Made by a program: the position numbers and the translations under genes
Notes under the pieces: generated by a model
The model's input: the letters and a program-made list of their open reading frames with translations, nothing else
Told to the model about the DNA's origin: nothing
Databases searched by the model: none
In this document: positions 45,848 through 56,234 of the stretch, in pieces
Position numbering within the stretch: the first letter of the stretch is position 1
Layout of the letters: every line of letters starts with the position of its first letter
Assembly (NCBI RefSeq): GCF_030166555.2
Contig: NZ_CP126461.2
Direction: 5' to 3' (one strand)
From: Acholeplasma laidlawii_A
GTDB taxonomy: Bacteria; Bacillota_I; Bacilli_A; Acholeplasmatales; Acholeplasmataceae
Length of the DNA: 64,000 nucleotides

Positions 45848-47332
45848 TTACTTAGCTTTAGAAATCGGATTTATACGACCGTATAATTTAGTGAAACGTT
45901 TAATTTTTAGACGTGTCATACGATCGATTTGACCTGTCTTTAGACGCCATACCCAGTTACCGCCTAAAGTAGATGGGATATTAAATCTTGCTTCACTACC
46001 AAGATTTAAATAGTATTGCATTGGAATGATCGCAGTGTCTGCAACTGTTGCAAGTGTAGCTTTGATTAGTGAATCTGTTTTTGATCCTTTAACGTGATTA
46101 ATATACTCTAATGCATATTTTAAATCACTTGGTTTTAGATTCTTAAACCATTGTGTAGTTGTTTCATTATCATGTGTACCAGTATATGCAACAACATTAT
46201 TATGATATAGGTGTGGGATATAGTCTGATTCTTCTCTAGAATCAAAAGCAAACTGAAGTAATTTCATACCAGGGTAACCAGTATGCTTGAGTAGTGCTCT
46301 GACCTTATCTGTGATCATACCTAAGTCCTCAGCGATGATTTGTCTATCACCTAGATGACGTTTAATGGCTTCAAACAGTTTTAAACCAGGTCCTTCAAAC
46401 CATTCACCACGTTCAGCAGTCGTATCACCATATGGGATACCAAAGTAATGAACAAACCCAATAAAGTGATCAATTCTTAAAACATCAAACATTGAAGTAT
46501 TGGATTTAACTCGGTCAATCCACCAAGCAAAATCTTCGCCTTCTAAAATATCCCAACGATACAATGGATTACCCCATAATTGTCCAGTTGGACTGAAATT
46601 ATCACCAGGTACACCAGCGATGAGTGTAGGTAGTTTATTTTCATCTAATTGGAAGTATTGAGGTTTAGTCCATACATCAGAAGAATCATAGGATACGTAA
46701 ATTGGCATATCACCAATAATTTGAATACCTTTTCCATTTGCATAATGCTTTAAATTATACCATTGTTTATAAGCTTCATATTGTAAGAATGAGTGGAAGT
46801 TAATAGCGTCTTTAAAATCATGTCTTGCTTGATTTATCGCATGTTCTTCACGTTTTCTTAAAGCCTCTGGCCACTCTGCCCAACTTACACTATTTTGACT
46901 TTCTTTAATAGCCATAAATAGTGTATAATCATTCAACCAATAGCCTTCATTTCTTAAAAATTCTTGGAAATAAGTATTATTTAACTCAAAACGGTCAAAA
47001 GCAAGTCTTAATACTTTGAAACGTTCATGATATAAGCGTTCATAGTCAACTCCGGCTTCGGAAGTTTGTGAATCTAAGATCTCAGATTTTTTTAATAATT
47101 TATCTTTCACTAAAAAATCTAAGTCTATAAAGTATGGATTCATCGCAAATGCACTAAATGTTTGGTATGGTGAATCTCCATAGGAAGTAGGTCCTAATGG
47201 AAGTATTTGCCAGTAGGACTGGCTAGTAGATTCTAAAAAATCTACAAAATTATAAGCTTCTTTACCGAAAGTTCCAATTCCATAATCGGATGGTAACGAT
47301 GATATATGTAATAAAATACCAGCTTTTCTCAT
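45848..47332 (-). CDS. malQ: 4-alpha-glucanotransferase
   Basis: A 494-residue GH77 enzyme. The start RKAGILLHISSLPSDYGIGT is typical for MalQ, and the catalytic residues are in LRIDHFIGF (nucleophile Asp), IIAEDLG (acid/base Glu) and YTGTHDNETT (transition-state Asp). It disproportionates maltodextrins in the cytoplasm, releasing glucose and longer chains. It lies 2 bp after the alpha-glucosidase gene in the same direction. Length matches the family. Confidence 0.95.
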   Translation of the reverse strand: MRKAGILLHISSLPSDYGIGTFGKEAYNFVDFLESTSQSYWQILPLGPTSYGDSPYQTFSAFAMNPYFIDLDFLVKDKLLKKSEILDSQTSEAGVDYERLYHERFKVLRLAFDRFELNNTYFQEFLRNEGYWLNDYTLFMAIKESQNSVSWAEWPEALRKREEHAINQARHDFKDAINFHSFLQYEAYKQWYNLKHYANGKGIQIIGDMPIYVSYDSSDVWTKPQYFQLDENKLPTLIAGVPGDNFSPTGQLWGNPLYRWDILEGEDFAWWIDRVKSNTSMFDVLRIDHFIGFVHYFGIPYGDTTAERGEWFEGPGLKLFEAIKRHLGDRQIIAEDLGMITDKVRALLKHTGYPGMKLLQFAFDSREESDYIPHLYHNNVVAYTGTHDNETTTQWFKNLKPSDLKYALEYINHVKGSKTDSLIKATLATVADTAIIPMQYYLNLGSEARFNIPSTLGGNWVWRLKTGQIDRMTRLKIKRFTKLYGRINPISKAK

Positions 47333-47334
47333 AT

Positions 47335-49020
47335 TTACTCCTTTATCCTGTATGAGATCGTTTCATAAGGTCTTAATTTTAGGTTATTATTTTCGTATGA
47401 TATATCTTCATAATTGTGAATTAATATATCACCAACAGGATAATTAGTTATATCCATGATTGTCTCAGTTGTACTAAATGAACCGATTACGATGATTGTT
47501 TCTTTTTGATAATGTCTTAAGTAAACAAATAGATTTGGATCATCTTTAAGTATCATTTCATAAGTACCATTAATAAGTGTTTTTGAGTATTTGGAGAATC
47601 TTCTTAAACTAAAAAGTTTTTGATAGTGACTCCAAATAGAAGTAGGATCATTCATTTGATCAAAGACATTAATTTCAGTGTAATTTGGATTGACATGAAA
47701 CCAAGGTTTGACCGATGAGAAGCCAGCATATTCTGTATGATGCCATTGCATCATAGTACGAGGGTGGTCTCTTGATGTCATTAATGCCTTTTCAATAATT
47801 TGATAAGCACGTTCTGGTTCCATAGCTATTTGGTTTTTCACACTGTTTAAAGTTGAAATATCATTGATTTCTGATAATTCCTTAAAAGGATAATTGGTCA
47901 TACCAATTTCTTCACCTTGATAAATAAAGGGTGTACCTCTTGATAAGTACATAATACTTGCAAGCATTTTAGCAGACTCTTTATGGTAGTCTACGTGACC
48001 ATAATGGGAAACGACACGTGGTTGGTCGTGGTTTAACCAATTGAGCGGAAGCCAACCAATGTCTTTAAACGTTTCTTGCCATTTATTAAGTGTTTCTTTA
48101 AGCGGTATAACATTGACCTTAATATCTTTCAAATCAGTGATATCCCATATATTGTTGTGCCAGTTGTGGTCGAAGTTAAATACCATTGATACTTCATTTG
48201 AATCAAATGAGGCATACTTAATTGCTTCATCTATACTAGCCTGACCACCAACTTCTCCAATTGTAAAGGCGTTATATGGTTTAAATAATCCTTCATAAAG
48301 TTGGTTTAAGTATTTGTGGTTATCAGGTAAATTAGAAAATTTAAACCAATCTAATACAGTATCTTTAGCGAATGTGGAGTCAACAAAATCTTCACGTGCT
48401 AGATGTGAAACTGCATCTAATCTAAAACCGTCTATACCTAAGTCTAACCACCATTTACCAACTTCAATCATACTTTGAACAACATTTGGATTCTTCCAGT
48501 TTAAATCAGGCATCTTATCTGAGAATATTTTCATGTAGTACTCATTCGTGGTTTCATCATACTTCCAAGCAGAGCCACCAAAGAAGGAACCCCAATTGGT
48601 TGGAGGAAGCATTTTTCCATCCACCATTATAGGTTTTTGCCAAATGTAGTAATCTCTGTAAGGATTATCAAGTGATTTTTTAGATTCCATGAACCAAGCA
48701 TGCTCATCAGATGTATGATTTAAGACGAAGTCTAAAATGACTTTGATGCCAAGATTTTTAGCTTTTTTTAATAACGCTTTAAAATCTGCTAAAGAACCAT
48801 ATTCTTGAGATACTTTAAAGTAGTCTCTAACATCATAACCGTTATCGTCCATTGGAGAATCATAAAATGGAGTTATCCAAATTAAATTTACACCAAGTAA
48901 ATGTAGATAATCTAACTTTTCAGTAATACCATTTAGATCACCAATGCCATCATGATTGCTATCTTTAAAACTCTTAATATATATTTGGTAGCCTACGGCT
49001 TCCATCCACCATTTATTCAT
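47335..49020 (-). CDS. malL: Alpha-glucosidase / oligo-1,6-glucosidase (GH13)
   Basis: The start at 49020 is chosen since AAGGACGG precedes it; a longer frame to 49041 would include that site. The 561-residue protein begins MNKWWMEAVGYQIYIKSFKD, the usual opening of MalL/DexB-type enzymes. Motifs: VLDFVLNHTSDEH (region I), GFRLDAVSHL (Asp nucleophile), TIGEVGG (Glu) and NHDQPRVVSHYG (Asp). It hydrolyses terminal glucose residues from malto- or isomalto-oligosaccharides in the cytoplasm. Operon with malQ, divergent from the broken GH13 gene at 49145. Confidence 0.9.
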   Translation of the reverse strand: MNKWWMEAVGYQIYIKSFKDSNHDGIGDLNGITEKLDYLHLLGVNLIWITPFYDSPMDDNGYDVRDYFKVSQEYGSLADFKALLKKAKNLGIKVILDFVLNHTSDEHAWFMESKKSLDNPYRDYYIWQKPIMVDGKMLPPTNWGSFFGGSAWKYDETTNEYYMKIFSDKMPDLNWKNPNVVQSMIEVGKWWLDLGIDGFRLDAVSHLAREDFVDSTFAKDTVLDWFKFSNLPDNHKYLNQLYEGLFKPYNAFTIGEVGGQASIDEAIKYASFDSNEVSMVFNFDHNWHNNIWDITDLKDIKVNVIPLKETLNKWQETFKDIGWLPLNWLNHDQPRVVSHYGHVDYHKESAKMLASIMYLSRGTPFIYQGEEIGMTNYPFKELSEINDISTLNSVKNQIAMEPERAYQIIEKALMTSRDHPRTMMQWHHTEYAGFSSVKPWFHVNPNYTEINVFDQMNDPTSIWSHYQKLFSLRRFSKYSKTLINGTYEMILKDDPNLFVYLRHYQKETIIVIGSFSTTETIMDITNYPVGDILIHNYEDISYENNNLKLRPYETISYRIKE

Positions 49021-49076
49021 AAAATAAACCGTCCTTAACATTATTATTTTACCAAATTAACCCCTATACTAAAACA

Positions 49077-49135
49077 TGATAGCGGTTACATATTTATCAA
49101 TCAAATGACTAAATGATATAATGAATTTTAAGGAG
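49077..49135 (+). promoter_or_regulatory. Promoter with cre-like site before the broken GH13 gene
   Basis: TGATAGCGGTTACA at 49077-49090 matches the catabolite-responsive consensus TGWAANCGNTNWCA at 13 of 14 positions. A TTATCA -35 (49094-49099) and extended -10 TGATATAAT (49114-49122) follow, and AAGGAG (49130-49135) precedes the ATG at 49145. Confidence 0.65.
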
Positions 49136-49144
49136 TGATATAAC

Positions 49145-50947
49145 ATGAATAAACACGCATTATTTCATCAAGCTAAAAGTGAATATAGTTATGCTTATGA
49201 TGATAAAAAACTTCATATATTATTTAGAACTATGAAAGATGATGTCCAATCAGTAAAACTCTCATATGGTGATCCATTTGATTGGACGTATAAAAATAGA
49301 AAAGCTCGTTGGGAGAGCCAATTAGTCGAGATGACTAAGAGATATTCAACCCGTCTTTTTGATTATTACTTCATTGAGATAGAACCAAAAGATTATCGCT
49401 GCAAGTATGCTTTTTTAATCGAAGCAGATGATAAACATTATTTTTATGGTTCAAAACGTATGGAAGAATTAGAAGCACTACCACCGACAGATTTTGATGA
49501 AGGTAGTTTTTATGATTTAAGTAATTATTTTAACTATCCATATTTAAACTATGAAGATCAATCTAATACACCAGAATGGGTTAAAAATACTGTATGGTAT
49601 CAAATATTTATGGATAGATTTTATAGTAAAGGTAAGAAATCTAATCTACCTTGGGCAAAACTTCCTGTGAATAATCATGAATTCTATGGTGGGGATATTA
49701 AAGGTGTCATAGACAAACTACCTTATTTAAAGGATTTAGGTATATCTGGTATATATTTTACTCCAATATTTGAATCTCGTACCGCTCATAAATACGATAC
49801 TAAAAATTATTTTAAAATTGATCCACAGTTTGGGACAAATGAAGACTTTAGATTGTTAGTACAAGAAGCACATAAATTAGGTATTAAAGTTGTGCTGGAT
49901 GCTGTTCTAAACCACTGTGGATGGGATCATCCATTCTTTCAAGATGTTGTAAAAAATGGTAGAAACTCTAAATATGCTGATTGTTTCTTTTTAGATAAAG
50001 ATCCAATTCTAAATTTTGAGTTAACAGAAGATGGTAGTCCTAAAGGGTACGGAAACTTAAGACCAAATTATAGAACGTTTGCTTATACACCATTTATGCC
50101 AAAATGGAATACAGGTAATGAGTTAGCACAAAAACATTTACTTGATTCTATTGAGTATTGGATTAAATAATATGATATTGATGGTTGGAGACTTGATGTT
50201 TCTAATGAAGTTAGTCATGATTTCTTAAGAAAAGTAAAACAGGTGTCCAGAACTGCCAAACCAGATACATTCATATTTGGTGAAAACTGGGATTCTTCAA
50301 TGCCTTGGTTAAGGGGTGATCAGATGGATGCTGTCATGAACTATGACTTATCCATACCGATGTGGCAATATTTTGATGGAAAAATTGATTCAGAAGAGTT
50401 TAAAAATGAATTGACTCAATATACCGCATTGACACCAAAACATGTCATGAAAAATATGTTTAACCAATTAGACACACATGATACGATTCGTATGAAAAGG
50501 CGTTTAAAAGATAATGATGAACGATTAAAGATTGCATACATTCTAATGTTTGCGAGTGCTGGTGCACCGAATATCTATTATGGTAGCGAAGTTGGTTTAA
50601 CTGGTGAACATGATCCAGATAATAGACGTTGCTTTAATTGGGATGAGTCTACATGGAATCACAGTTTACACAAACTGATTAAAGATTTAATTCGTTTAAG
50701 AAAACAGCATCCTGCATTTATGGAAAGTGATTATCACTTTATTGATAAATCATCTATTTCATTTCTGAAACGTCATAAAAACGAAAGTTTACTATTTCTA
50801 ATTAATGATTCCGACAAAACAGTTAAACTAAACATAGATTCTGCTTATCAATCAAAATATACCGATGTATTTAGTCAAAAGGTTATAAATATAAATACAG
50901 AAGTTGAACTTCCTGCGTATGGTTATAAAATACTTAAATTAATATAA
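49145..50947 (+). pseudogene. Neopullulanase/cyclomaltodextrinase-type GH13 enzyme with one in-frame TAA
   Basis: A continuous frame of 600 codons interrupted only by TAA at 50168-50170, between EYWIK and YDIDGWRLDV. The N-terminal CBM34-like domain (residues about 1-125), VWYQIFMDRF, GGDIKGVIDKL and region I VVLDAVLNHCG lie before the stop; the catalytic Asp (GWRLDV), Glu (GENWDSS) and Asp (LDTHDTIR) lie after it. Family members usually have Glu or Lys at the stop position, so a GAA or AAA to TAA change explains it. The truncated product would be inactive. Both halves are otherwise well conserved, so the lesion is young, tolerated by read-through, or an artefact. Convergent with the GH13 gene at 52276. 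Confidence 0.88.
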
Positions 50948-50952
50948 AAGAT

Positions 50953-50992
50953 AAGGTCCCTAAAGAAGATATCTTTAAGGACCTTTTTTTAG
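50953..50992. terminator. Terminator between convergent GH13 genes
   Basis: Stem AAGGTCCCTAAAGA with TCTTTAAGGACCTT (one mismatch), T7 on the plus strand. Confidence 0.85.
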
Positions 50993-50995
50993 GTG

Positions 50996-52276
50996 TTATT
51001 TAAAATGAAATATAATAGGTTCGTTACCAAGTGGTAATGAGCCATTTTTAACTTCATGAAGTTTATTTGTAAGTATGTTTAGATACTTTCCGTCAGCTAG
51101 ATCGACTTTGATACTTGATAAGTTATCAAGATTGAATATACCGATAAGTTTTTCGTTACCTAAATGATATTCTAAATGAGCTATACTATCAGTGTTCACA
51201 AAGTGATATGTGCCTTGACTCATAATATCTAACTTTTTAATAGAGGCTAGTTTTGTGATAAGGTCTTCGATACTTTCATCTTTATTCCAAGGAACTAAGT
51301 CTATTTCAAATAAATCAGGTCTTTTTGAGACTTGATGTTCTTGACCAGCATAGATCATTGGTATGCCTTTTAAGAAGAATTGTAGTGCTGTCATTTGAAT
51401 TAGTTTTGTTTTGTTATCAACCTTATTAGCAATTCTATCTTGGTCATGGTTTTCAAATGAGCGTAGTTTGACGAAATTCTTCGGATAAGTTGCTTCTTGA
51501 CGCCATAGTTCAAATAAATAGCGTTTTAAAGTATCTCTACCTTTTAAGTAGTCATCCATAAAGTCAAAGATGTCATAATCATAAGCAACATCAAATACTT
51601 CATACATTTGAGAATCTGAAAACGCATCATAACCCATATCACGAATATATTTGATAAAGCCTAAATGAACTGATTCAGTTAGCCAAATCATATTTGGGTT
51701 TACCTGATCAACTTTAAATCTTGCTTCCTTCCAAAAATCAAGGGGAAGAAGTGGTGCTACATCGCATCTAAAGCCATCAACAAACTGTGCCCAATATTTT
51801 AATACGTCAATAAGGTAATCCCATATAGCTCTGTGAGATAGAAAGTCAAAATCAGTTATATCTGACCAATCCCCTACTCTATTAGCAAATGAACCATCTG
51901 GTTTCTTATAAAACCATTCTGGATGTTTTTGAGTTAATATAGAGTCTCTAGAAGTATGGTTAAACACAATATCTATCATTATTTTCATGTCTCTTTGATG
52001 GATTTCTTTAACTAATGCTTTAAAGTCCTCTAGTGTACCATGTAATGGGTCGATTGCATAGTAATCATAAATAGCATAAGGACTTCCGATAGACCCTTTT
52101 CGATCTTTTTTTCCAATTGGATGAAACGGTAGGAGGTAGACAATGTCTACCCCTAACGATTTAATTCTGTCTAAATCTTCAATAATACCTTTAAAATCAC
52201 TTGTTTTGGAGTGTTGTCTTGTAAATACTTGATAGACAACTTTGTTTTTTAGTTCATGAGAAGTTTGTTTTGCCAT
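50996..52276 (-). CDS. Alpha-amylase-family (GH13) glycosidase
   Basis: A 426-residue enzyme starting at 52276, 4 nt after the permease stop, with AAAGGATA upstream. It is compact: VVYQVFTRQHSKTSDF, region I IDIVFNHTSRDS, Asp in GFRCDVAPLL, Glu in IWLTESVHLG and Asp in SFENHDQDRI. The short length and lack of extra domains indicate a cytoplasmic oligosaccharide-acting enzyme. As last gene of the importer operon it presumably degrades imported maltodextrins. The exact specificity cannot be read. Confidence 0.88.
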   Translation of the reverse strand: MAKQTSHELKNKVVYQVFTRQHSKTSDFKGIIEDLDRIKSLGVDIVYLLPFHPIGKKDRKGSIGSPYAIYDYYAIDPLHGTLEDFKALVKEIHQRDMKIMIDIVFNHTSRDSILTQKHPEWFYKKPDGSFANRVGDWSDITDFDFLSHRAIWDYLIDVLKYWAQFVDGFRCDVAPLLPLDFWKEARFKVDQVNPNMIWLTESVHLGFIKYIRDMGYDAFSDSQMYEVFDVAYDYDIFDFMDDYLKGRDTLKRYLFELWRQEATYPKNFVKLRSFENHDQDRIANKVDNKTKLIQMTALQFFLKGIPMIYAGQEHQVSKRPDLFEIDLVPWNKDESIEDLITKLASIKKLDIMSQGTYHFVNTDSIAHLEYHLGNEKLIGIFNLDNLSSIKVDLADGKYLNILTNKLHEVKNGSLPLGNEPIIFHFK

Positions 52277-52280
52277 ACTA

Positions 52281-53672
52281 TTATCCTTTCGTTGCACCTG
52301 CCATGATACCTTCGATTAAATATCTTTGGAATACCATGTAAATTACGGCGATTGGAACCCCAACAATTAGTGCTGCAGCAGCAAATGCTGGATAGTTTAA
52401 GTCATATTGACCGTTGATAAATGAGAAGATACCAACAGCTAATGTCCATTGTTCCTGAACTTGATCCAAGCTATTACCTGGAGCAGGAACGTTTAATAAG
52501 TAACCTGGTAACATATAATCCATCCATGGTGCCATGAACATTGAAACGGCAACGAATGTTAGGATTGGTACGGATAATGGAAGAATGATATGTATAAATA
52601 TTTTTACTTTTGATGCGCCATCAATCATTGCCGATTCATCTAGATCTCTAGGAATTTGAGATAAGAACCCTTTAATTAACCATAAGTTACCTGGAATTGC
52701 ACCACCAATGTATAGAATTGTTAGGTAAAGTGGTTGTCCAAGTAAACCGAATTTCCAAAATAGGACGTACATTGCAATTAATCCCATGAATGAAGGAAAA
52801 GCTTGAAGAACTAATATAGTTAATAATCCAGCTTTTTTACCTTTAAAGGAGTATCTTGCAAATACATAAGAAGCACCGGTAATGATGATAGTACCTACAA
52901 TCATGTTGATGAATGCGATAATCAGTGTATTTACATACCATTTACCAAAGTTAGAATCTGGAGAGTTGAATAAATAATCAAATCCATTCCAAGTTGGATT
53001 ACTTGGCCATATGGTGTTAGGTATTGTGGATGTACCTGGTGAGAATGCCATACCAAAGATATAAATAACAGGTACTAATACGACGATAACAAGTAGCGTT
53101 AACTCAGCATTTATTAAGAGTTTAATAAGTATATTTTTAATAGTGAATGTTGCTCTGATTGATAATTTGGAAGTGTTTCGTCTCTTTGGACTATTCGCAT
53201 AGTGTATAAATCCATAGATTGGAATTAAACCGATTAGACCCGGTTCAATGCCTTCATAACCCTTTTTCATTGCATATTCTACTACAAGACCTTGGTGTAC
53301 TAAAAATACGAGTATCACTATAAATGTAATCATTAAAGTACGTACAAAATTGTTTTTGAAAGATACGTAAACTATAACTGATACAGGTATCAGAATCAGT
53401 GTCAATATCAGTAATGCAAGAAAGACAAATCCAATCTTTTTAAGTACAACTTCAGGAGATAGTAAGTAATCAAATTCTTCCTTGGTTATATTTGGTTTTA
53501 AGTTTGGAAGTTTCTTAACGTAATTGTTTCCATAGAATGGTAACATAGATATTAATTGAATTTTTCTGTTATGTTCATAGCCTTTTTTCTTAGCTATGTC
53601 ATGAATAATGAAGTAGTTAGAAGTGATTGCCCAGACTACTACAAACAGTATTAGAAGTATTAAGATTTCCAT
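52281..53672 (-). CDS. malG: Maltodextrin ABC transporter permease, MalG type, with N-terminal duplicated extension
   Basis: A 463-residue protein; MalG is usually about 280. The C-terminal 280 residues are ordinary MalG, with LIKGFLSQIPRDLDESAMIDGASK as the EAA loop. The first 180 residues hold about four extra spans and two related segments: HDIAKKKGYEHNRKIQLI followed by LPFYG, and EYAMKKGYEGIEPGLI followed by IPIYG. This duplicated unit (AxKKGYE ... LI ... LPxYG) is unusual for a permease; its role is unknown. It starts 3 bp after malF ends. Confidence 0.88.
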   Translation of the reverse strand: MEILILLILFVVVWAITSNYFIIHDIAKKKGYEHNRKIQLISMLPFYGNNYVKKLPNLKPNITKEEFDYLLSPEVVLKKIGFVFLALLILTLILIPVSVIVYVSFKNNFVRTLMITFIVILVFLVHQGLVVEYAMKKGYEGIEPGLIGLIPIYGFIHYANSPKRRNTSKLSIRATFTIKNILIKLLINAELTLLVIVVLVPVIYIFGMAFSPGTSTIPNTIWPSNPTWNGFDYLFNSPDSNFGKWYVNTLIIAFINMIVGTIIITGASYVFARYSFKGKKAGLLTILVLQAFPSFMGLIAMYVLFWKFGLLGQPLYLTILYIGGAIPGNLWLIKGFLSQIPRDLDESAMIDGASKVKIFIHIILPLSVPILTFVAVSMFMAPWMDYMLPGYLLNVPAPGNSLDQVQEQWTLAVGIFSFINGQYDLNYPAFAAAALIVGVPIAVIYMVFQRYLIEGIMAGATKG

Positions 53673-53675
53673 ATA

Positions 53676-56135
53676 TTAATCCTCCTGGAATGCTTTAGTT
53701 CTTGATAAGTTCCAAGCTGTTAAACTACCAACAAATATGAAAATAAGTACCGAGAACACTGAAGCTAAGTTATAAATTTGATGATCGGTTGTTAATCGGT
53801 ACATCCATGAAATTAAGATATCCGTCTGTCCGGCAAATCCACTATTGACATAATTTAAGTTACCTGGTCCACCACCGGTGATAAAGTAAATTACACCGAA
53901 GTTATTAAAGTTACCAGAGAATGTCATAATTAGAATTGGAGCAGTTGAATATAGTACAAGTGGCATAGTTATAGATCTTAATTTCTGGAAGCCCGTTGCA
54001 CCATCAATATCAGCTGCTTCATAAAGCGATTTATCTATAGCTGTCATAATACCTGTCATTAAAGCCATAAAGTATGGGAATCCTAACCAGATATTAAGAA
54101 CAATGATAACAGATTTAACAAAGTTTGGATTGTTTTCATTTGTAAACCACTGAATATTTTCATGACCTAGCCAGAAATACTTAGCGAAACCACTCACTTG
54201 ATTATAGGCTTGACCCAGTATACCCCAATCAATAAAAATATCGTATATACCAAGCTGCATAAGTAATTGGTTAATAAAACCAGTTTCATTAAACATAACT
54301 GAGAAAACCATTTGAGATAGTAGTGCAGGAATTGCCCACGGAAGAATTAAAATAGTTCTCCACAGTTTTCTAAAGACTACAGATTCAGCATTTAATATAA
54401 GTGCTTGGAAGAATCCGCCAAAGAATACAGTAACAGTCGAGAAGACTGCCCAAATAAGTGTCCATGAAAGAACGCGCCAGAAAGCATTACCAAAACCTTG
54501 GCCAATACTTGAATTTGGATCAAATACTGTAATAAAATTTGTAAACCCTACCCAATCAAATAGTTTATCCATAGACCCGTTACCGCCAATAGATGTAAAA
54601 GCAAGAACAAAACCAAATGCAATTGGCATAATAGAAATAAATGCTAACACAAACATTGCAGGTGATAAAATAATATATTCAAATCCGTTATCCCAAACTG
54701 ACTTAAAGTATGATTTTGTGTTTAGTATTTCTTTTTCTTCCCTTAGTTGTTCTGAAACCTTATATGCATCTAGTGCTGACCATATACCGAAGATAAAGAA
54801 GAATAAGGATAATATAACCATAATTAAGCCATCAAGCAATAGTAATGTAGAAATATGACCACGTACGTTTACTTGACCTTCAAAATTAATATTGACACTT
54901 CTTAAGTTTGAGTTTGAAGACTCACCAGGTAAACCAATCATTGCATGTTCTAATGCTAAATGACCATTTAATCTGACTTGCTCAGTTTGACCAAGGGTTA
55001 GTATTTCCCAGTAGCCTTTAACAAACATACCTGCACGGTCATAAAAGAAGTTATCGAAATCTTTCATATACTGTGCTTTAAAATCAGGGTGCAGCTCCAT
55101 ATAAACACGAACCATTAATTTGACATAATCTTGAGATTCAGTTGGATTAATCGTATGAACTTGGACGATTGCACGTCTAAGTAAAGTAGAAAAAGGTGTT
55201 TGTTTATATTGTGAACGTACTGTATTATGAATCAAACCTGGTTCATAATATTCATAAAGTGTACCGTTTAACTCATAAACGGGTCCTAAAATGTTAGTAA
55301 CAGCAGTTGGTGAGAAACCAGAACCAGATTCTTTTAGGCTAAAGGTATCACTAGAAAGTAATAAGAATCTTTGTTGATCTTTGTTTATAAAAACTTCAAC
55401 ATAATACTGATCAGTATCATTATCTTTAAATAGTTTACCTGTTTTTCTAAAAGGAGTTAATTCTTCTACACTTGTAATAATCGCAGGATTATTTATACGG
55501 TTAAACACGTTAGTTTCATAATATTCAGTAACTTGTTGACCTGCAACAGCTTGTGTTGATACTGGTAAGTAGAACTTATGATTTACTTCATCCCAGTACA
55601 TATTACCGTCTTCTTGAGTGATTAGACGCTTAGCGTTAGCTGAATCAAAGTCCTCTGCTCTTGTTTCAATTGTTGTTCCGAATTCTGTATAACGTAAATA
55701 GGAAGCCTCTTTTAAATCTTTTGCTAGAAACTCTATGAAACGTTCTTCAGTAAATAGTTTGGCGGTTGGATTTTGTGTTCCGGTAGGACCACCATAATAT
55801 CCACCGTTTGGTTTTTCTTCAACACCAATTTCAGCTAAAAAAGCTTCAAAGGAAGCGATTCTGTTAGAAGAACTTTGTAAGATTTGGCCATCATAGAATT
55901 GGAATAAGGATTTCTCAAACCATTCACCAAATGGCTCCCCGGCAATCTTACTAAGTGCGATTTCATTTTCTGTGGTTTCTTCATAAAAATAATTAGAGGA
56001 TGCGAGCTCTAATGTTACGAAGATAGCAAAGAAAATGAAGAAAAATAGTTCTTTTAAATATTGTCTATTAAAGACTTGACCTATACCCCATATTAGCCCC
56101 GATAGTATAGATTTTAATATACTCCATGCCTTCAT
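53676..56135 (-). CDS. malF: Maltodextrin ABC transporter permease, MalF type, with large extracytoplasmic domain
   Basis: An 819-residue protein, while related Firmicute MalF proteins are about 430. After one span at about residues 30-47 comes a domain of about 380 residues with no hydrophobic segment, then a span near 430-455 and the usual MalF core with EAADIDGATGFQKLRSITMP as EAA loop. The insert would lie outside the cell. In E. coli, MalF has a 180-residue outside loop that touches MalE, so this larger domain may help capture the binding protein or substrate; that is inference. Second gene of the importer operon. Confidence 0.9.
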   Translation of the reverse strand: MKAWSILKSILSGLIWGIGQVFNRQYLKELFFFIFFAIFVTLELASSNYFYEETTENEIALSKIAGEPFGEWFEKSLFQFYDGQILQSSSNRIASFEAFLAEIGVEEKPNGGYYGGPTGTQNPTAKLFTEERFIEFLAKDLKEASYLRYTEFGTTIETRAEDFDSANAKRLITQEDGNMYWDEVNHKFYLPVSTQAVAGQQVTEYYETNVFNRINNPAIITSVEELTPFRKTGKLFKDNDTDQYYVEVFINKDQQRFLLLSSDTFSLKESGSGFSPTAVTNILGPVYELNGTLYEYYEPGLIHNTVRSQYKQTPFSTLLRRAIVQVHTINPTESQDYVKLMVRVYMELHPDFKAQYMKDFDNFFYDRAGMFVKGYWEILTLGQTEQVRLNGHLALEHAMIGLPGESSNSNLRSVNINFEGQVNVRGHISTLLLLDGLIMVILSLFFFIFGIWSALDAYKVSEQLREEKEILNTKSYFKSVWDNGFEYIILSPAMFVLAFISIMPIAFGFVLAFTSIGGNGSMDKLFDWVGFTNFITVFDPNSSIGQGFGNAFWRVLSWTLIWAVFSTVTVFFGGFFQALILNAESVVFRKLWRTILILPWAIPALLSQMVFSVMFNETGFINQLLMQLGIYDIFIDWGILGQAYNQVSGFAKYFWLGHENIQWFTNENNPNFVKSVIIVLNIWLGFPYFMALMTGIMTAIDKSLYEAADIDGATGFQKLRSITMPLVLYSTAPILIMTFSGNFNNFGVIYFITGGGPGNLNYVNSGFAGQTDILISWMYRLTTDHQIYNLASVFSVLIFIFVGSLTAWNLSRTKAFQED

Positions 56136-56172
56136 TATGTAACACCTCTTTATTGTGACTATAATTGAATGG

Positions 56173-56197
56173 AGGCGACAGGAAAAACCTATCGCCT
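56173..56197 (-). promoter_or_regulatory. Intercistronic hairpin between malE and malF
   Basis: Stem AGGCGATAGG / CCTGTCGCCT with T5 loop (one mismatch) in the 99-bp gap. There is no T-tract directly after it, so it may protect malE mRNA and keep malE expression above that of the permeases. Confidence 0.6.
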
Positions 56198-56234
56198 ACG
56201 CATTCTTTTTTTAAAAATACTTATTGAAAACTAA

